Origin: Gnetum montanum
Taxonomy: Eukaryota; Streptophyta; Gnetopsida; Gnetales; Gnetaceae
Reading direction: 5' to 3'
DNA length: 64,000 bases
Assembly: GCA_015680685.1 (NCBI GenBank)
Contig: MNCI01030046.1
Location: 1-64,000 of the forward strand
Part shown: positions 33,796 through 44,856 of the stretch, in pieces
Layout of the letters: each line of letters starts with the position of its first letter
How positions within the stretch are numbered: the first letter of the stretch is position 1
Position numbers and translations under genes: made by a program
The notes under the pieces: generated by a model
What the model was told of the DNA's origin: nothing
Seen by the model: the letters and a program-made list of their open reading frames with translations, nothing else
Database searches by the model: none

Positions 33796-34711
33796 TGATG
33801 AGTGGCTAGGTACCCCTACGCCCAACCATACAAATCATGGGCGTTCACATGTGACTTGGTCAAATTCCATAGATTGTAAGCACCTTAACATACATCAGAC
33901 TCTAACCAACGAAACCTTGGGTTAGAACGGTCATTGCCTTCCTAATCTCACTTTTGATGTTATGTTCGTGATGGTTAAGTGAGATTAAGGCTAATGATTT
34001 TTATAGCTTTTTACTTATCTTTTGGGGGCTAATTAAGGTATGAAAAGTAAGGAATAAACTATTATCTAATCTATAATTATCCTAGCTTGTACTCTAACTA
34101 TTCCTAACATAAGTATCTGATCCCATCTTTCGAGCACGTTCTAAGCATCTCCTAACACATATGGGTTACCAAACGTTAAGCATCACTGGGTTTACCAAGT
34201 GTTTGATTTACGTTCGAGATGGTTGTACTTATGGCCTTTACAAACTACGAATGAGCGATAGCGATTAAGATAACAATAATAGAAACTTAAGTAATTAATA
34301 GGTAATTAACAAAGCATAAACATATTAAACTACTGAATGCATAAAATAGCTAAGTCCAAATGCTGCAAGGAATGCTTGAATAGTTCATCTTCATTGTCGT
34401 CACGCTAATGGGCTTAGATACATCAACGCTCAAATAAAGAGCTGATCACTTTTCTTACACCTGCTGCGGGCACTTGGAAAATATTCTCTATCTCCTGCAG
34501 GAACAAACTGCAAGAGGTTCGCTACAACTAACTAAAAGGTACCTAAATGAGGTGGAAGGCCCTCTTATTTATAGGCTGAAATAGGCTTCACATAAATGGG
34601 GCCACATTGACACATGAAAGGTTACGTCGACGAGGTTGCATCGATGCAGCCCCATATATGCAGCCCTGTATACGCAGCCTAGTTGACGCATTGACTAATG
34701 ACACTTCATCA
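33796..34711 (-). repeat. 5' LTR of A3
   Basis: The LTR is 916 bp with minus-strand termini TGATGAAG and CTCATCA. U3 holds GTATAC, CATATATG, ATCGAT and GTCGAC palindromes in series (about 34620-34690), then CCTATAAATAAGAGG (about 34560-34575). The right flank ATGCC is the target-site duplication. Confidence 0.92.
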
Positions 34712-35149
34712 ATGCCTTTTTAGGTTTTCATCCTTACAATCAATCTTGAAAATCCTTCCCTCTGGGATAGGAAAAGATTCAGGGTTTGCCTTATTCAAAA
34801 GTACTCTCACAAGTTTTCACTTCTTAGTAAAGGGTTTCTTGTAAAGAGAAGGAGAAACCTATCTCTAAAGAAAAAAGAATATACTAATTAAAGATAAAGA
34901 ATAACTAGCAACAAAATATAAAAGTTTCTCATCCTTGAGCATCCAAAACAAAAGGAAATTAATGCTATCAAAAACAAATTAATTATTTAGTTTCACTAGG
35001 AGCTTTTTCTCTTGAAGTTGTTGTTGAAAAGTCACATCTTTTAGAATTTGGTATTTGATACCTAAAGAGAGGTCATAGTTATACTCTTATCACTTTTACA
35101 TAACTATACACCAAAGCTTCCAAATAGAGTAGAGAACAAGTGGTTGAAG
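34712..35149. other. Spacer right of A3, no gene recognised
   Basis: It was continuous with 17900-18000 before A3 inserted. No coding pattern is seen. Confidence 0.4.
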
Positions 35150-36125
35150 ATAATGCCAAATGTAAAGAATGAAGTAGACAAAGTAGGTTGATCATCAAAA
35201 ATGACTTCATTGACGAAGGACTATTTGCACCAGTAGTAAGAAAGATGGAGGACCTATCCTCATTAACTATTATAACTAAGGTATTTATATTATAGAAAAA
35301 TGAATTGCAAAGTACATTAATGGAGATGATGTTTGGATGCTCCTTTTAAAAAACAGAATTATGCAAAGAAAACCTAAGAATGATAACAGTTGGTCTTCTA
35401 ATAACTTTCTTCATTGTCTTTATTTTCCTCATGCCATTTCTATTTATGGTTCTCCAATTCTTAAATAAATTTGGAAGACATGGTGCAAGCTTCATAAATA
35501 TTAGAATTATAATCATATTACAATTTCAAAAGATATGCTTAAGCAAACTAGCTCATTGTAGTTTTCTTTTAATAAAAGAGCTGAAGCTACTAATGCATCT
35601 AGATTGTGTACTACTTGGAGCAAATTTGGTATCACTATAGTTTCTTATCTACATATGCATGATAGATGGATTACTTGAAATAAAGTTTTTAGCCTTTCTG
35701 GTTTGAATAGAAGGAGGGAAAAATAAAAAATTTAATTTCTAATCTTGAGAATTTATTTAAATTTGATAATAATTTGCATCAAGATTTTCTAAGAATATTT
35801 TGGAAGGATGGCAAAAATGTTTTCTTTTTAATTCAAAAGTTACTTATGAGATTATTATAAAGAATGATTTTATTTGTAACAAATTCAATAAGGACTTGAA
35901 AATACAATTATCATCATACTTTTGGATGAGGAAAATAAAATATACTTGTAGAGCTGCTACATTTTCTAGAATTTATATTTTTTATGATGCCTTAAGGTCT
36001 TTCTATCTAACCTCATCTTAAATATATAGAAAATGTTTCTCCTTAATGTCCTATTTGTAGAAGTGAAGACTCATTTTCTCATGTTTTTTTAGTGTCCTAT
36101 TGTTTATTAAGCTTGAAAATGAACA
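35150..36125 (+). pseudogene. LINE (non-LTR retrotransposon) C-terminal fragment
   Basis: Broken plus-strand similarity to the RT-distal part of plant LINE ORF2: IKNDFIDEGLFAPVVRKMEDLSSLTIITKVFIL, an IW.TWCKLHKY region, ATNASRLCTTWSKFGI and, at the end, CPICRSEDSFSHVFLVSYC (about 36045-36100). The last resembles the zinc-binding CxxC...H of plant LINE-encoded proteins. The RT catalytic core is absent, as expected for a 5'-truncated copy. Frameshifts are common. Confidence 0.6.
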
Positions 36126-37959
36126 TCTAGAATTTGTAACAACTTTCAAAGTATATATATACATGATACATATAACATATATACATTAGACCCATTACAA
36201 ATTTTTTTTCCTCACCACCTTACCATGTGCATCAAGGGTTTTCTATTTTTCAAAATAAAAAACCATTTCCCAAGAAGTTTCTTCATTTGAAGCCAATTTC
36301 AACCTAGTTTATTCCATTCTAAACTTATTCCCTTTATTTTAGAACATATATCAAGGATACACATCACACTGCATGTGATTCTTTTACTTATAAATAAATC
36401 TTAGTCTTTAACATATTTCATTTTTGGTTCATAGAAAGTTTTTAGCACATAGGCTCAATGTCAAGTAAAATATATTACGAGCATTTTGGGTAATAAAGAA
36501 AGCCAATAAGAAGACTTTAAAAACCTTGCAACACTATAAGGAAGTTTATTTTATTTTCCTTTTCATACAACTATTCTATTTTATTTTGGATTTTCTATTC
36601 TTCCTCTCTACATTATGATTTATCATTATTCTTTTACAACTTTAATTACTATCTCAAGACTTTGCCAAATCTTTGTAAGTTTGGGCTTGTTTTTATATGG
36701 AAATTAATTTTCTAATTTTACCTAAATATTTTTCTATTTTTTGGTGAATTTCTAGAATATGTAAAAAATTTTCCCAACTTACTTCTAACATATTTTATGA
36801 TTATTTTGAATTAGCCCTTAATATAAATAGGATTTTACAAGAATTTTTGTGGATTTTTGACTATTATAGACTTTTGGCTTATTTTGAAATCTTATGGATT
36901 TAAAACATAAGAAAATAATATATATGTGACCAAGTTTACTTAGTTAGTAGTAGGAGTCGCAAATCTTTAGATGTTCTCGTTTACATGTAGTAGTGGAGTG
37001 TTTATTAGTGGGATTCACCCCATGGGAATAAGGGTTTGGATGGATTTCCTACCTTAGATTTTGATCATGAGTTCATGTGAGGCTAGGAAACTATCTAAGA
37101 TCATAACACCAAGCAATTAAGTCTAGTGATGTGCAAACTGAGCCTTTGGAGATACCCAGTTAAAATATAAAATATTTAGATTTGTGGAAAATTTGTGGCA
37201 TTTCTAGACTATGAAAAATTTTTGAATAATTAACTGAAAACCTTTTTCTAGGCTATATATCCTAAGACTTTAGTCCAAAACTTGTATGCTCCATGAATAG
37301 GGAAATAAAATAGCCTTTCTTATTTAAAGGGTTCTAACTCTTGCATTTTGACACAGATAATCCAAAGTAGTTAGGGAATCGATGAAAGAAGAACATAGTG
37401 CGAAGGATAAATCAATTCTATATAAGATGGATCCTATGGAGTTGAAAATTAAGCTTTATATTTATTTATTTATTTTTTTGTGAAATACAAACCTTATAAA
37501 ATCTTTGGATATTTGAGTTATGTAATTATTTTTGTGAATAAATAATAAAGTCTGATAGCTATGAAATTATCGTCTATGCCATTTGGATTATTGGGGGGGT
37601 GTGTGGGGGGTGTTTTTTGGCCCGTGAAAAGAAGTTCTATGAATATTAATAGTGTATAAATTACAGTAACTTGAATAAGTCATAGGGTTAAGGGGAAGGG
37701 GAAGTTGAGAGCATTGTGAATGAAACTCGGGAACATCCTTATAAATAAAAAAGTATTAAAGAAGGAAACTCGAATTAGGGCACTACCAAACGTCCACATA
37801 TACCGCCTCGTTACAAGAAAGAATGACATAGAATTAGATGAGGCAAAGAGCTCTCAATTAAGGAGAAAGAGAGTTCCAGTGGTGACTCCACACAATAGAA
37901 AGGAAAAGCTTACTTGCAGAGATTATTGATCATGAGTGATACTAGAATGCACAGGTCTT
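36126..37959. other. AT-rich spacer
   Basis: No recognisable element. It holds a G-rich strand segment (37593-37611, runs of seven and six G) and an unassigned 69-codon plus-strand ORF (37720-37929, basic, RIRALPNVHIYRLVTRKND) without family resemblance. Confidence 0.4.
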
Positions 37960-39430
37960 TCCCACGGTTGCAAGAGATGAACCAACTAATGACTATTCAG
38001 ATTGAACTTGGGATGCTTGAGATGTGAGTTGGAAATGAATGGGGCAAAAGATCTGCAACTTCTCCAACTTGGTGAGCAAACATTTATTAGAATAATCTAT
38101 CCTTTGAAATATAACATTGCATCATTGCTTCCAAATATAATATAAAATAGTAGGCCTAATAACTTTCCACAGAAACTTGAGATTAGCAGAAGTAATGTTC
38201 AAAAAGCCGAATATGGCATCCTCTTGAGATAGCTTGTATGATGGAAAAACTATAGAAGGCCACTCCCACACATGCTGAGCAAAGGGACAATATCAAAACA
38301 CATGGAAAAAGTCATCTTGTTTACCACAAAGAGGGAAATTGGGATTGGGAATCCCTAAATATTCTAAATGTTTACCAGTAGGTAGACCATGATGGAGGAG
38401 ACACCAAAGGAACTGCTTAATTTTGGGGAGGGTTAAAAGTTTCCAAATATGTTGAAAGAGAGGGATCCAAGATGTTACTGACTCTTGTTTATGCCAACAC
38501 TTATTATAGTTTTGAATGACCTTGGATGGGTCGTGCATAAGATGAAAGGGGATAGATGGCTGGTAGGGTAAGAGTTTAACCCCATTAAGCCATTGAAGGC
38601 CATGAAAAGGGCTTTGCACTGTAACATCAAGTTGCCAATTACCGTGGAAAAAGGAGTAAATCAGGATTAGGCAATGGTTCATTGTAGCTGACTCTCCATA
38701 CAAATTGTTAAACTCAACCCCAAAAATCCAATGACTAGCCAACCTAAGACAATTCAAGGAGATGACATCCTTCCGATACCATGAGGTAGCCACCTTAGCC
38801 TTTGTGATGGCAAGGGGAGCAAGCAATAGAGGTAACCACCATGGACACAATCTAGAGAGGATAGTAGGGTTGATCTTGATGTTAGTCCAGTCTATGTAAC
38901 TATGTAGAATTTGCTAGACCCTTTAGATGCTTTTGAAAACATGAGATTCAAGAAGAATGATAGTGAGGGGGGAAAAGATCCAATTGACAAAATGGATGCC
39001 TTTCCAGAAGGGCTTGTTGTTAGGAAATGCTTGATGAAGCCTTAATTGGAGGAGGGTCCTAATAATATTTTAGGCATCTAAATGTTGTACCAACTACTTA
39101 GCAACTAGGGTAATTCCCTGCTTATAGGAATTCAAAAGAGCTAAGCCACCCTTATTCTTGGGAAGAGTAACAATATTCCAAGTGACTCGATGAAATCCTT
39201 TCTAAGAATCTTTGGAGAACCACATAAAGTCACGAAATAACCATTCTAGCTTATAGTAGGTAGCTTGTGAAGGGGCCCAACACAAAGAGTAATACACATG
39301 GGTTGACGCACATATGGACTTACAAACAAGGTATTTACCCGCAAGTGTGAGGGGTTTAGTCTTCCATTTGTTGAGTTTCTTTTGAATCCGATAAATAACA
39401 AAAAAGGGATTATGACATTGTAAGGATCAT
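37960..39430 (-). pseudogene. LINE ORF2 C-terminal fragment, minus strand
   Basis: The frames read KPLTLAGKYLVCKSICASTHVYYSLCWAP, WLFRDFMWFSKDS and NIVTLPKNKGGLALLN.YKQGI, then the long open stretch 38293-38850. That stretch ends in WKLLTLPKIKQFLWCLLHHGLPTGKHL and NFPLCGKQDDFFHVF, then YCPFAQHVW. This is the region after RT in plant LINEs with the zf-RVT CxxC...H pattern. It would be part of the target-primed reverse transcription protein; the RT core is missing and the copy is dead. Confidence 0.75.
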
Positions 39431-39890
39431 TTTTCATTTTGTTGTACATAGGGTACATAATATTATTTATTTATTATTTAATTTGTTAAATTTTAAATGT
39501 AAATATCTTTATTTCTAGATGTCCAATTGAGGTGAAACAAGTGTCATTGGCATTGTTATTATGCATATCTTTTAATGATAAAACTAGTTAAATTTTTCAA
39601 CTTCTACATTTTTGTGATTATGCTAATTTCCATTTTTCTTTAAATTTATTTTATTTAAGTAGTTAGAAAGTTTGTAGCATTGTGTTTTTTATTATATTTA
39701 TGCTTCTAATTGATAATTTTTATTTATTTTATGATTTTTTTATTTTATGATTTTTTTCTAAGTTAGAATATCAATGTTAAATTTATTTTATTTAAGTAGT
39801 TAGGAATTTTGTAGCATTTTTATTTTTTATTTATAGGATTTTATAGATAATTAATCAGGGTGTTACATCTTTCTTCTACCATTTGTGAAC
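39431..39890. repeat. T-rich spacer with a local duplication
   Basis: AATTTATTTTATTTAAGTAG followed by TTAG.AA.TTTGTAGCATT occurs at about 39645-39700 and again at 39780-39835. No gene is seen. Confidence 0.6.
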
Positions 39891-40545
39891 TAGGTATTGG
39901 ATACCATTACAAGACATTAGCTTTAAAATTTTTTGGATGTATAAAGTGGATATAATTAGAGTTGCATAGCCCTGAAATATTAGGAGAAGACCACGTTTAC
40001 TAGTCAATGGAGAATGTTTACATATAGAAAAATGTAGTTTGATATTTGTAATTCTTATGCAATATTTCAACGATTAGCTCTTAGCATATTCTAGAAATAG
40101 ATTAGCAATACAGTATAAGTATTTATAATGTATTTTTCTACATACATCTCCAATTTTGAATAGACCTTAGAATGTTTATAGCAAGTGTTGAAAGGATGTG
40201 TTAAGAATAATTTAAAATTCAACTATAAAAATGCCATTTAATTATCAAAGAAGGTATTGTTGCAAGGTACCAAAGAAAAACCTTGATGTGGATCCAAATT
40301 AAATCAGAGTCATATAGGGTATTATCTAGAGACCATAGATAGTTAAAGATATCCTATCTTTCCTTGGTCGTACGAGATACTATAGATGATTTATTGAGAA
40401 CTTCTTAAAGACTACTAAGCCATTGGTAGAGTTAACTAAGACAGATGCATCATTTATTTGGTCAAATAAATGGAAAAAGACATTTAAGAATCTAAAATAA
40501 AAACTAGTAAAGACTCCATTCCTATAAGCTCTAAACTAGTCTAGT
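39891..40545 (+). pseudogene. reverse transcriptase fragment of family A copy A5
   Basis: Frames can be followed through SGYN, EKTTFTSQWRMFTYRKM, FDICNSYAIFQRLALSIF, a decayed catalytic box reading VFIMYFSTYI where VFxDDF is expected, NLKFNYKKCHLIIKEGIV, then SFLGRTRYYR.FIENFLKTTKPLVELTKTDASFIW. The order is that of Ty3/gypsy RT and parallels A3 (30000-29600). Both catalytic Asp codons of the box are lost. N-terminal RT, protease and gag of A5 are not present to the left. Confidence 0.75.
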
Positions 40546-41136
40546 GTTGTGAATTGTTAGAGTAGTTGTAACAGCAATCATAAACTATGGGTAGTGCTTA
40601 GTGTTGAAAATATTTAGGTTAGTTGTAACATAGGTCATGAACTTGTTGGCACATTTCTTCCATTTCATGGAGCATGGATTTGTTAAAAAAAATTCAGTTC
40701 AGAATTTTATTACCAAGACTACACTTGAAGCTGTAGTGTGTGTAAATCTAGGAAGATGTAAATGATTTCAGATTTTGCACGGTAGAATACCTTTGAAAAA
40801 GTGCTAAAAAACATCTTCTTTCAAAAAAAATTAACACAAAACTTGATAGAAGTGTTGTATCAATTCATGCCACAATATTTAGCTAGACGTTATGGGGGAG
40901 AATAACTCTATGATCAGACAACAAATATAGTCCAGCTTGTCGATGAGGAGTAGGAATCAAATGCATGGTTGGAATTTTTCCCTATGATACTAAGCTATAG
41001 AATAAAAGATTACACATGGTAGTGAGACCACATCATCCATTTCTCCATTTCTATTATTAAGGGATCCTTGTTATGGGAATAATGTGGTTCTATCACATCA
41101 AAAACTTTAGTTAATCCATAACCACTATGCTTTGGA
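40546..41136 (+). other. A5 linker, left part
   Basis: Decayed sequence with a match to A4 at 55640 (GTGAGACCACA.CATCC.TC.). RNase H and integrase are not readable, so pol is mostly lost after RT. Confidence 0.45.
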
Positions 41137-41295
41137 TAACAATGAGGTGTTAGCTTAGTGATAAGACATTTGATTTGAAAGCTCCAAGTCATGGGTTTGA
41201 TTTCAATAACCAATGTTGAGTCTTATTAAGTTCTAATTGGACTATATATCTTGGGTTGTACCTATATTTCACTTATTTCAAGTTCCAACATCTCA
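41137..41295 (+). mobile_element. tRNA-derived SINE
   Basis: About 159 bp flanked by a 13-bp direct repeat with one mismatch: ACTATGCTTTGGA (41124-41136) and ACTATGCTTTGAA (41296-41308). Inside are an A-box-like TAGCTTAGTGAT (41151-41162) and a B-box-like GGTTTGATTTC (41194-41204) at tRNA spacing. The flanking linker sequence joins when the insert is removed. A poly-A tail is not evident. It would have been transcribed by RNA polymerase III and mobilised by a LINE. Confidence 0.75.
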
Positions 41296-41308
41296 ACTAT
41301 GCTTTGAA

Positions 41309-41771
41309 GGAAGAAGAACTAAGAGGGTATAGGCAAGGTGTCATATCAAATGGATCTATTGATTCTTTGGACTTCCACCCCTGGTCCCAATAGCCCCATA
41401 TTGATGTGTTATCACTAATGTTTTCATTATATTTGGAAAACATCATTTAAAAATAATAGTTTTTATATCACTAGAAAGGGATGTGACCCAAGTCTGAAGG
41501 TAGGCCTCTAGGAAGGATGCAAAAATATTAAATTATTCATATGAACTCATTCACGATGTCCCACTTCAAAGGCATGTAACTCATGTTTAAAGGTACTCTT
41601 TTGATGGGATTAGCATTGGATATGAGGTTGGAAATCCAAGTGACCTATGTTTGAAGATACTCCTCTAACCAATGGTCAAGATCCATAAACTAAATATTAT
41701 TAATTAATTAATTATTCTTAAAATTTCTAATGCTTTATCTTCCATTTTCTTAATAAAATGTAATGTCTTCA
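41309..41771 (+). other. A5 linker with three copies of a short motif
   Basis: Three related segments (about 41473-41515, 41560-41600, 41630-41680) resemble CATGTTACCCATGCCTAAAGG, which A4 has twice. This identifies it as the pol-to-ORF3 linker of family A. Element D begins at 41772. Confidence 0.5.
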
Positions 41772-42188
41772 TGTCATAATAGTATGAGCCAATGTTGACA
41801 TAAGCTAATTTTTCACTAATTAAAAAGTCTTAGGTCATTATGAGAAATAATTTCACTAATATATTTAAAAGGTTTCAAATCATTATGTGCAATGACCAAG
41901 TTCAATGAACTTTAGACTAATACTTATGATTATAAGAGAGGGCTCATGTATATAGGTGTGATGTTGTTGTACTGTGAAGCAAGGCATTTTGTATTATTTC
42001 TTCTTTCTTTTGCTAATGAGAATCCTCCATTATCATGGATATAGTTGCTTTGTCGAATCATGAAAAATATTTGTGCCTCTAATTTTTCTTATCTTTTATT
42101 TCTTCAATGTTTTATTGTTGTTCTCAAAATTTTTCTATGAGGTTCAACTGTTCAATTTCAAATTTTTCCTATGTAATATTTCATAATA
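41772..42188 (+). repeat. 5' LTR of D
   Basis: 417 bp, starting TGTCATAATAGTATGAGCC and ending before the PBS. It shares ATTTCACTAAT, TTTGTGCCTCTA and TTTCATTGTTGTTCTC-type segments with the 3' LTR. Confidence 0.88.
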
Positions 42189-42190
42189 AT

Positions 42191-42202
42191 TAGTATCAAA
42201 GT
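42191..42202 (+). other. Primer-binding site of D
   Basis: TAGTATCAAAGT has three changes from TGGTATCAGAGC (tRNA-iMet). Confidence 0.75.
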
Positions 42203-42229
42203 AAGCAGTGGAAGGTAGTTATAGAAGAA

Positions 42230-42914
42230 TGACCTATAGATCCTCAAATGCAAAGTTTGAGATGAAGAAATTTAATGGAAAGAACAACTTTGAACTATGA
42301 AAGATCAAGCTTAAGGATCTACTTATTTAGCAAGGTCTGCATCAAACATTACAGGGGAACATGAAGAAACACCAAGGAATTTCAAATAAAGATTAAGAGG
42401 ATTTGGATCTAAGAGCTCAAAGCACCATTCACTTAAGTCTTTTAGATCAAGTCTTGTTCAATGTTGCAAATCTTGATTTAGTCATTACTTTGTGGAGCAA
42501 GTTGGAGCACTTTTGTATGACCAAATCCCTTACAAATAAGCTATATTTGAAATCAAAGCTCTATGACATCAAGATGAAGGAAGGATTATCTATTATGGAC
42601 CACTTAAATGTTCTCAACAAGCTTATCTATCAACTATCTGGTATTGTGGTGCAAGTTAAAGAAGAATATCAAGCTCTTATCCTACTAAAATATCTCATGC
42701 CATCATACAAACTTCAACAACTACACTACTTTGTGGAAAGGATACGATAGAGTTGGAGATAGTGATTACAGCTTTTCTTTCAGAAGAAACAATGAATGCC
42801 TCAAATGTAGAAACATTTGGAGAAGGCTTGGTAATCAAAGAATTCACAATGAAAAGATGATCTGATCAAGGCTCTTTCAAATCAAAGTCTAAATCTAGAA
42901 AAGAAAATAAAAAG
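42230..42914 (+). pseudogene. gag of copia element D, N-terminal part
   Basis: MTYRSSNAKFEMKKFNGKNN with a stop where W is expected, then IKLKDLL, DLDLRAQSTIHLSLLDQVLFNVANLDLVITLWSKLEH, LKSKLYDIKMKEGLSIMDHLNVLNKLIYQL and ALILLKYLMPSYK. This is the UBN2-type gag of plant copia elements (LW-x-KLE, L-x-MKEGxSIxDHLN). The open stretch 42403-42750 is the best part. The frame continues through RSDQGSFKSKSKSRKEN up to the insertion at 42914. Gag forms the particle; this one is interrupted. Confidence 0.85.
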
Positions 42915-43951
42915 TGATGAGTGGCGAGGTACCCCTACACTCCACCATACGAATACGAGCGTGCACGCGCGATCCGGTCGAACTCCGCAGACTAAATGCC
43001 TTAACGCCACAAGAAACACTTGGGGTTAATCGTTCGTTGTCTTCCCAGGCTTGCTTGTATGTGTCACGGTGTATGGTTAAGCAAGTCTGAGGTATGTGAT
43101 TTTTTTGGTATTTTCGGCTTATCTTCTATGCTACCAGGAGAAAGGGTTGAGAAAACTAAACTAACTCTAACTAAGATCTAAGTCTAAATTAACTAGCGTC
43201 AGCATCCGTTCCCACTTGCCGGACACACCCTGAACTATGCAACTGCAGCTTACCAAACGCTAATCGTTACTGGGATCGCCACACGTAACGCAAGTGCTCG
43301 AAGTGGTCGTACTGAGGCACCTATTTAGCCTACGTGTGATAAGCAGCCGATTCCTTAGCCAGCCGTACACACCCGTGGGTGCTCGTAACTAAGTCGTACT
43401 TATCACACGATCTAGCCTAGCAATGAGCAGCCGATTCCTCAACTAGCCGTACACATTAGACCCGGGAGTTACCAAGCGCAGAATCCTGGAATACGCTACT
43501 GGGTTACCAAGCATCCAATGCTCGTAATTGAGTCGTACTCATGCATTGCGTCAAGCAGCCGATTCCTTGACTAGCCGTACACGTCCGTAGACGCTCGTAA
43601 TCAAGTCGTACTTGAACGCACTAGGAAAGCAGGAAATAAAGCAATAAATGAAACCACGTGCTGCAAGGTTTATCCAAACAAGTTCGTCTTTATTGCCGTA
43701 CACAACTTGGGTTCAGGTTACAAGCTGCTCGAATAAAGAGCCGTTCACTCTAGGACTCCTACTGCGGGCACATGGGGAAAAATTCTAACTCTGGAGTGAT
43801 CAATCTGCCAGAGCTTCGCTACACTAGCCAGGATTGGGAAATGAAGGGAGTGCCGCCTCTTATTTATAGATATGGCGGCGGGACGTGATATCGCGTACGC
43901 GATATTGCATGGGATGCGATATCGCGGCCTAGTGCAAGTCGCGTCTCATCA
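42915..43951 (-). repeat. Solo family A LTR inserted in D (minus)
   Basis: 1037 bp, TGATGAGA...CTCATCA on the minus strand, perfect target-site duplication AAAAG (42910-42914 and 43952-43956). U3 has GCGATATCGC-type palindromes before CTATAAATAAGAGG. It carries three extra repeat units (43333-43619) each closed by its own inverted word. Confidence 0.95.
43333..43619. repeat. Three repeat units with unit-specific inverted ends
   Basis: Each unit has a shared core (CAGCCGATTCCT, AGCCGTACAC; CTCGTAA and AGTCGTA). Their flanking words differ but pair within a unit: CGTGTGATAAG with CTTATCACACG (perfect), GCAATGAG with CTCATGCATTGC, and GCGTCAAG with CTTGAACGC. Confidence 0.85.
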
Positions 43952-44025
43952 AAAAGGAAAAAGAATGCTTCTAGTACCATAAGAAAGGATATTTCAAAGG
44001 TGAATGTTGAAAACTATAAGCATAT
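43952..44025 (+). pseudogene. zinc-knuckle island of D gag between two solo LTRs
   Basis: Frame three reads KEKECF.YHKKGYFKGEC, the CCHC zinc knuckle of copia gag with the second Cys lost to a change next to a stop. It is the original D sequence left between the two insertions and proves both LTRs interrupted one gag. Confidence 0.8.
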
Positions 44026-44851
44026 TGATGGGACACGATATCTCATGGGCTACGATATCATGTACATGATATTGTGTCTTCCCTACGATATCGTGTACGC
44101 GATATCGTAGTCTGCTGCAATGTCTATAAATAAGAAGCAGCTCTCCCTTGTTTGACAGTTAGAACTTATATTGTAGTGAAACTTTGGTAGTTTGATCCCT
44201 CCAAAGTTAGATTATTTTTCAGTGTCTGCCCACAGTGTGGTAAATGTAATTATACGGCATTCTTTATTCGAGTGTGACGTACTTGGACACGCACATGACC
44301 GGCAATAAAGATCAAGATTACTTCATCATTATAGCATTCACTTTGTTTATTTAATTGTTATTTAATTTTTATTTATTGTTTTTCCTCTCACCCTTATCTC
44401 CTAGTAACGCAGAATGAGTACGACTTGATTACAAGCATTTAAGTGTGACTACTTGGTATCCTAGTGGCGTACCTAGGATCTGTGCTTGGTAATCCCAGTG
44501 GTAGTCATGCACGAGGTCCAAGATGTGTACGGATAATCAAGGAATCAATTGCTCATCGCACTTAGGCTAGATTAGATTATCTTACCCTTTCCCTCCTAGC
44601 TTAGCATAGTTAATATTATTTTTCATTTCCTTCAGGAGTAGCATTAGAATTAGGAACACATCATACACCTCACTCTGGACTAAACCATACGTGACAAAGA
44701 TAATACTAGTCTAGGTGGGAAGACAGCGAACTGCGACCTAAGGTTAACGATCTAGGTGCCACAACTAGTCTGTCTATAGATTTCGATCGGATCGCGCATG
44801 AGAACGCTTGTATTCGTATGGTTGAGTGTAGGGGTACCTCGCCACTCATCA
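44026..44851 (+). repeat. Solo family A LTR inserted in D (plus)
   Basis: 826 bp, TGATGGG...CTCATCA, perfect target-site duplication CATAT (44021-44025 and 44852-44856). U3 has a palindrome series (TACGATATCATG, CATGATATTG, CTACGATATCGTG, ACGCGATATCGTAG; 44036-44131) right before GTCTATAAATAAG (about 44141-44153). An AATAAAG signal is at 44305. Confidence 0.95.
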
Positions 44852-44856
44852 CATAT

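Larger units (their letters stand above)
18001..34711 (-). mobile_element. A3: family A Ty3/gypsy (Athila/Tat-like) retrotransposon
   Basis: The element is flanked by a perfect target-site duplication ATGCC (17996-18000 and 34712-34716). It reads on the minus strand: 5' LTR 33796-34711, tRNA-Asp PBS, gag, protease, RT, RNase H, integrase, non-coding linker, an internal promoter-like module, ORF3, truncated 3' LTR 18001-18671. Element B (18841-24041) is inserted in ORF3. Without B the element is about 11.5 kb. All coding parts carry stops, so it is dead, but it is the only copy in the window that retains a full pol. Confidence 0.9.

Noticed and set aside
37593-37611. A G-quadruplex-forming sequence
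   Set aside because: Two G runs of seven and six interrupted by TGTGT; not enough separate runs for a confident call.
37720-37929. A 69-codon ORF as a host gene
   Set aside because: Short, basic, no recognisable family, no supporting context; noted only inside the spacer.
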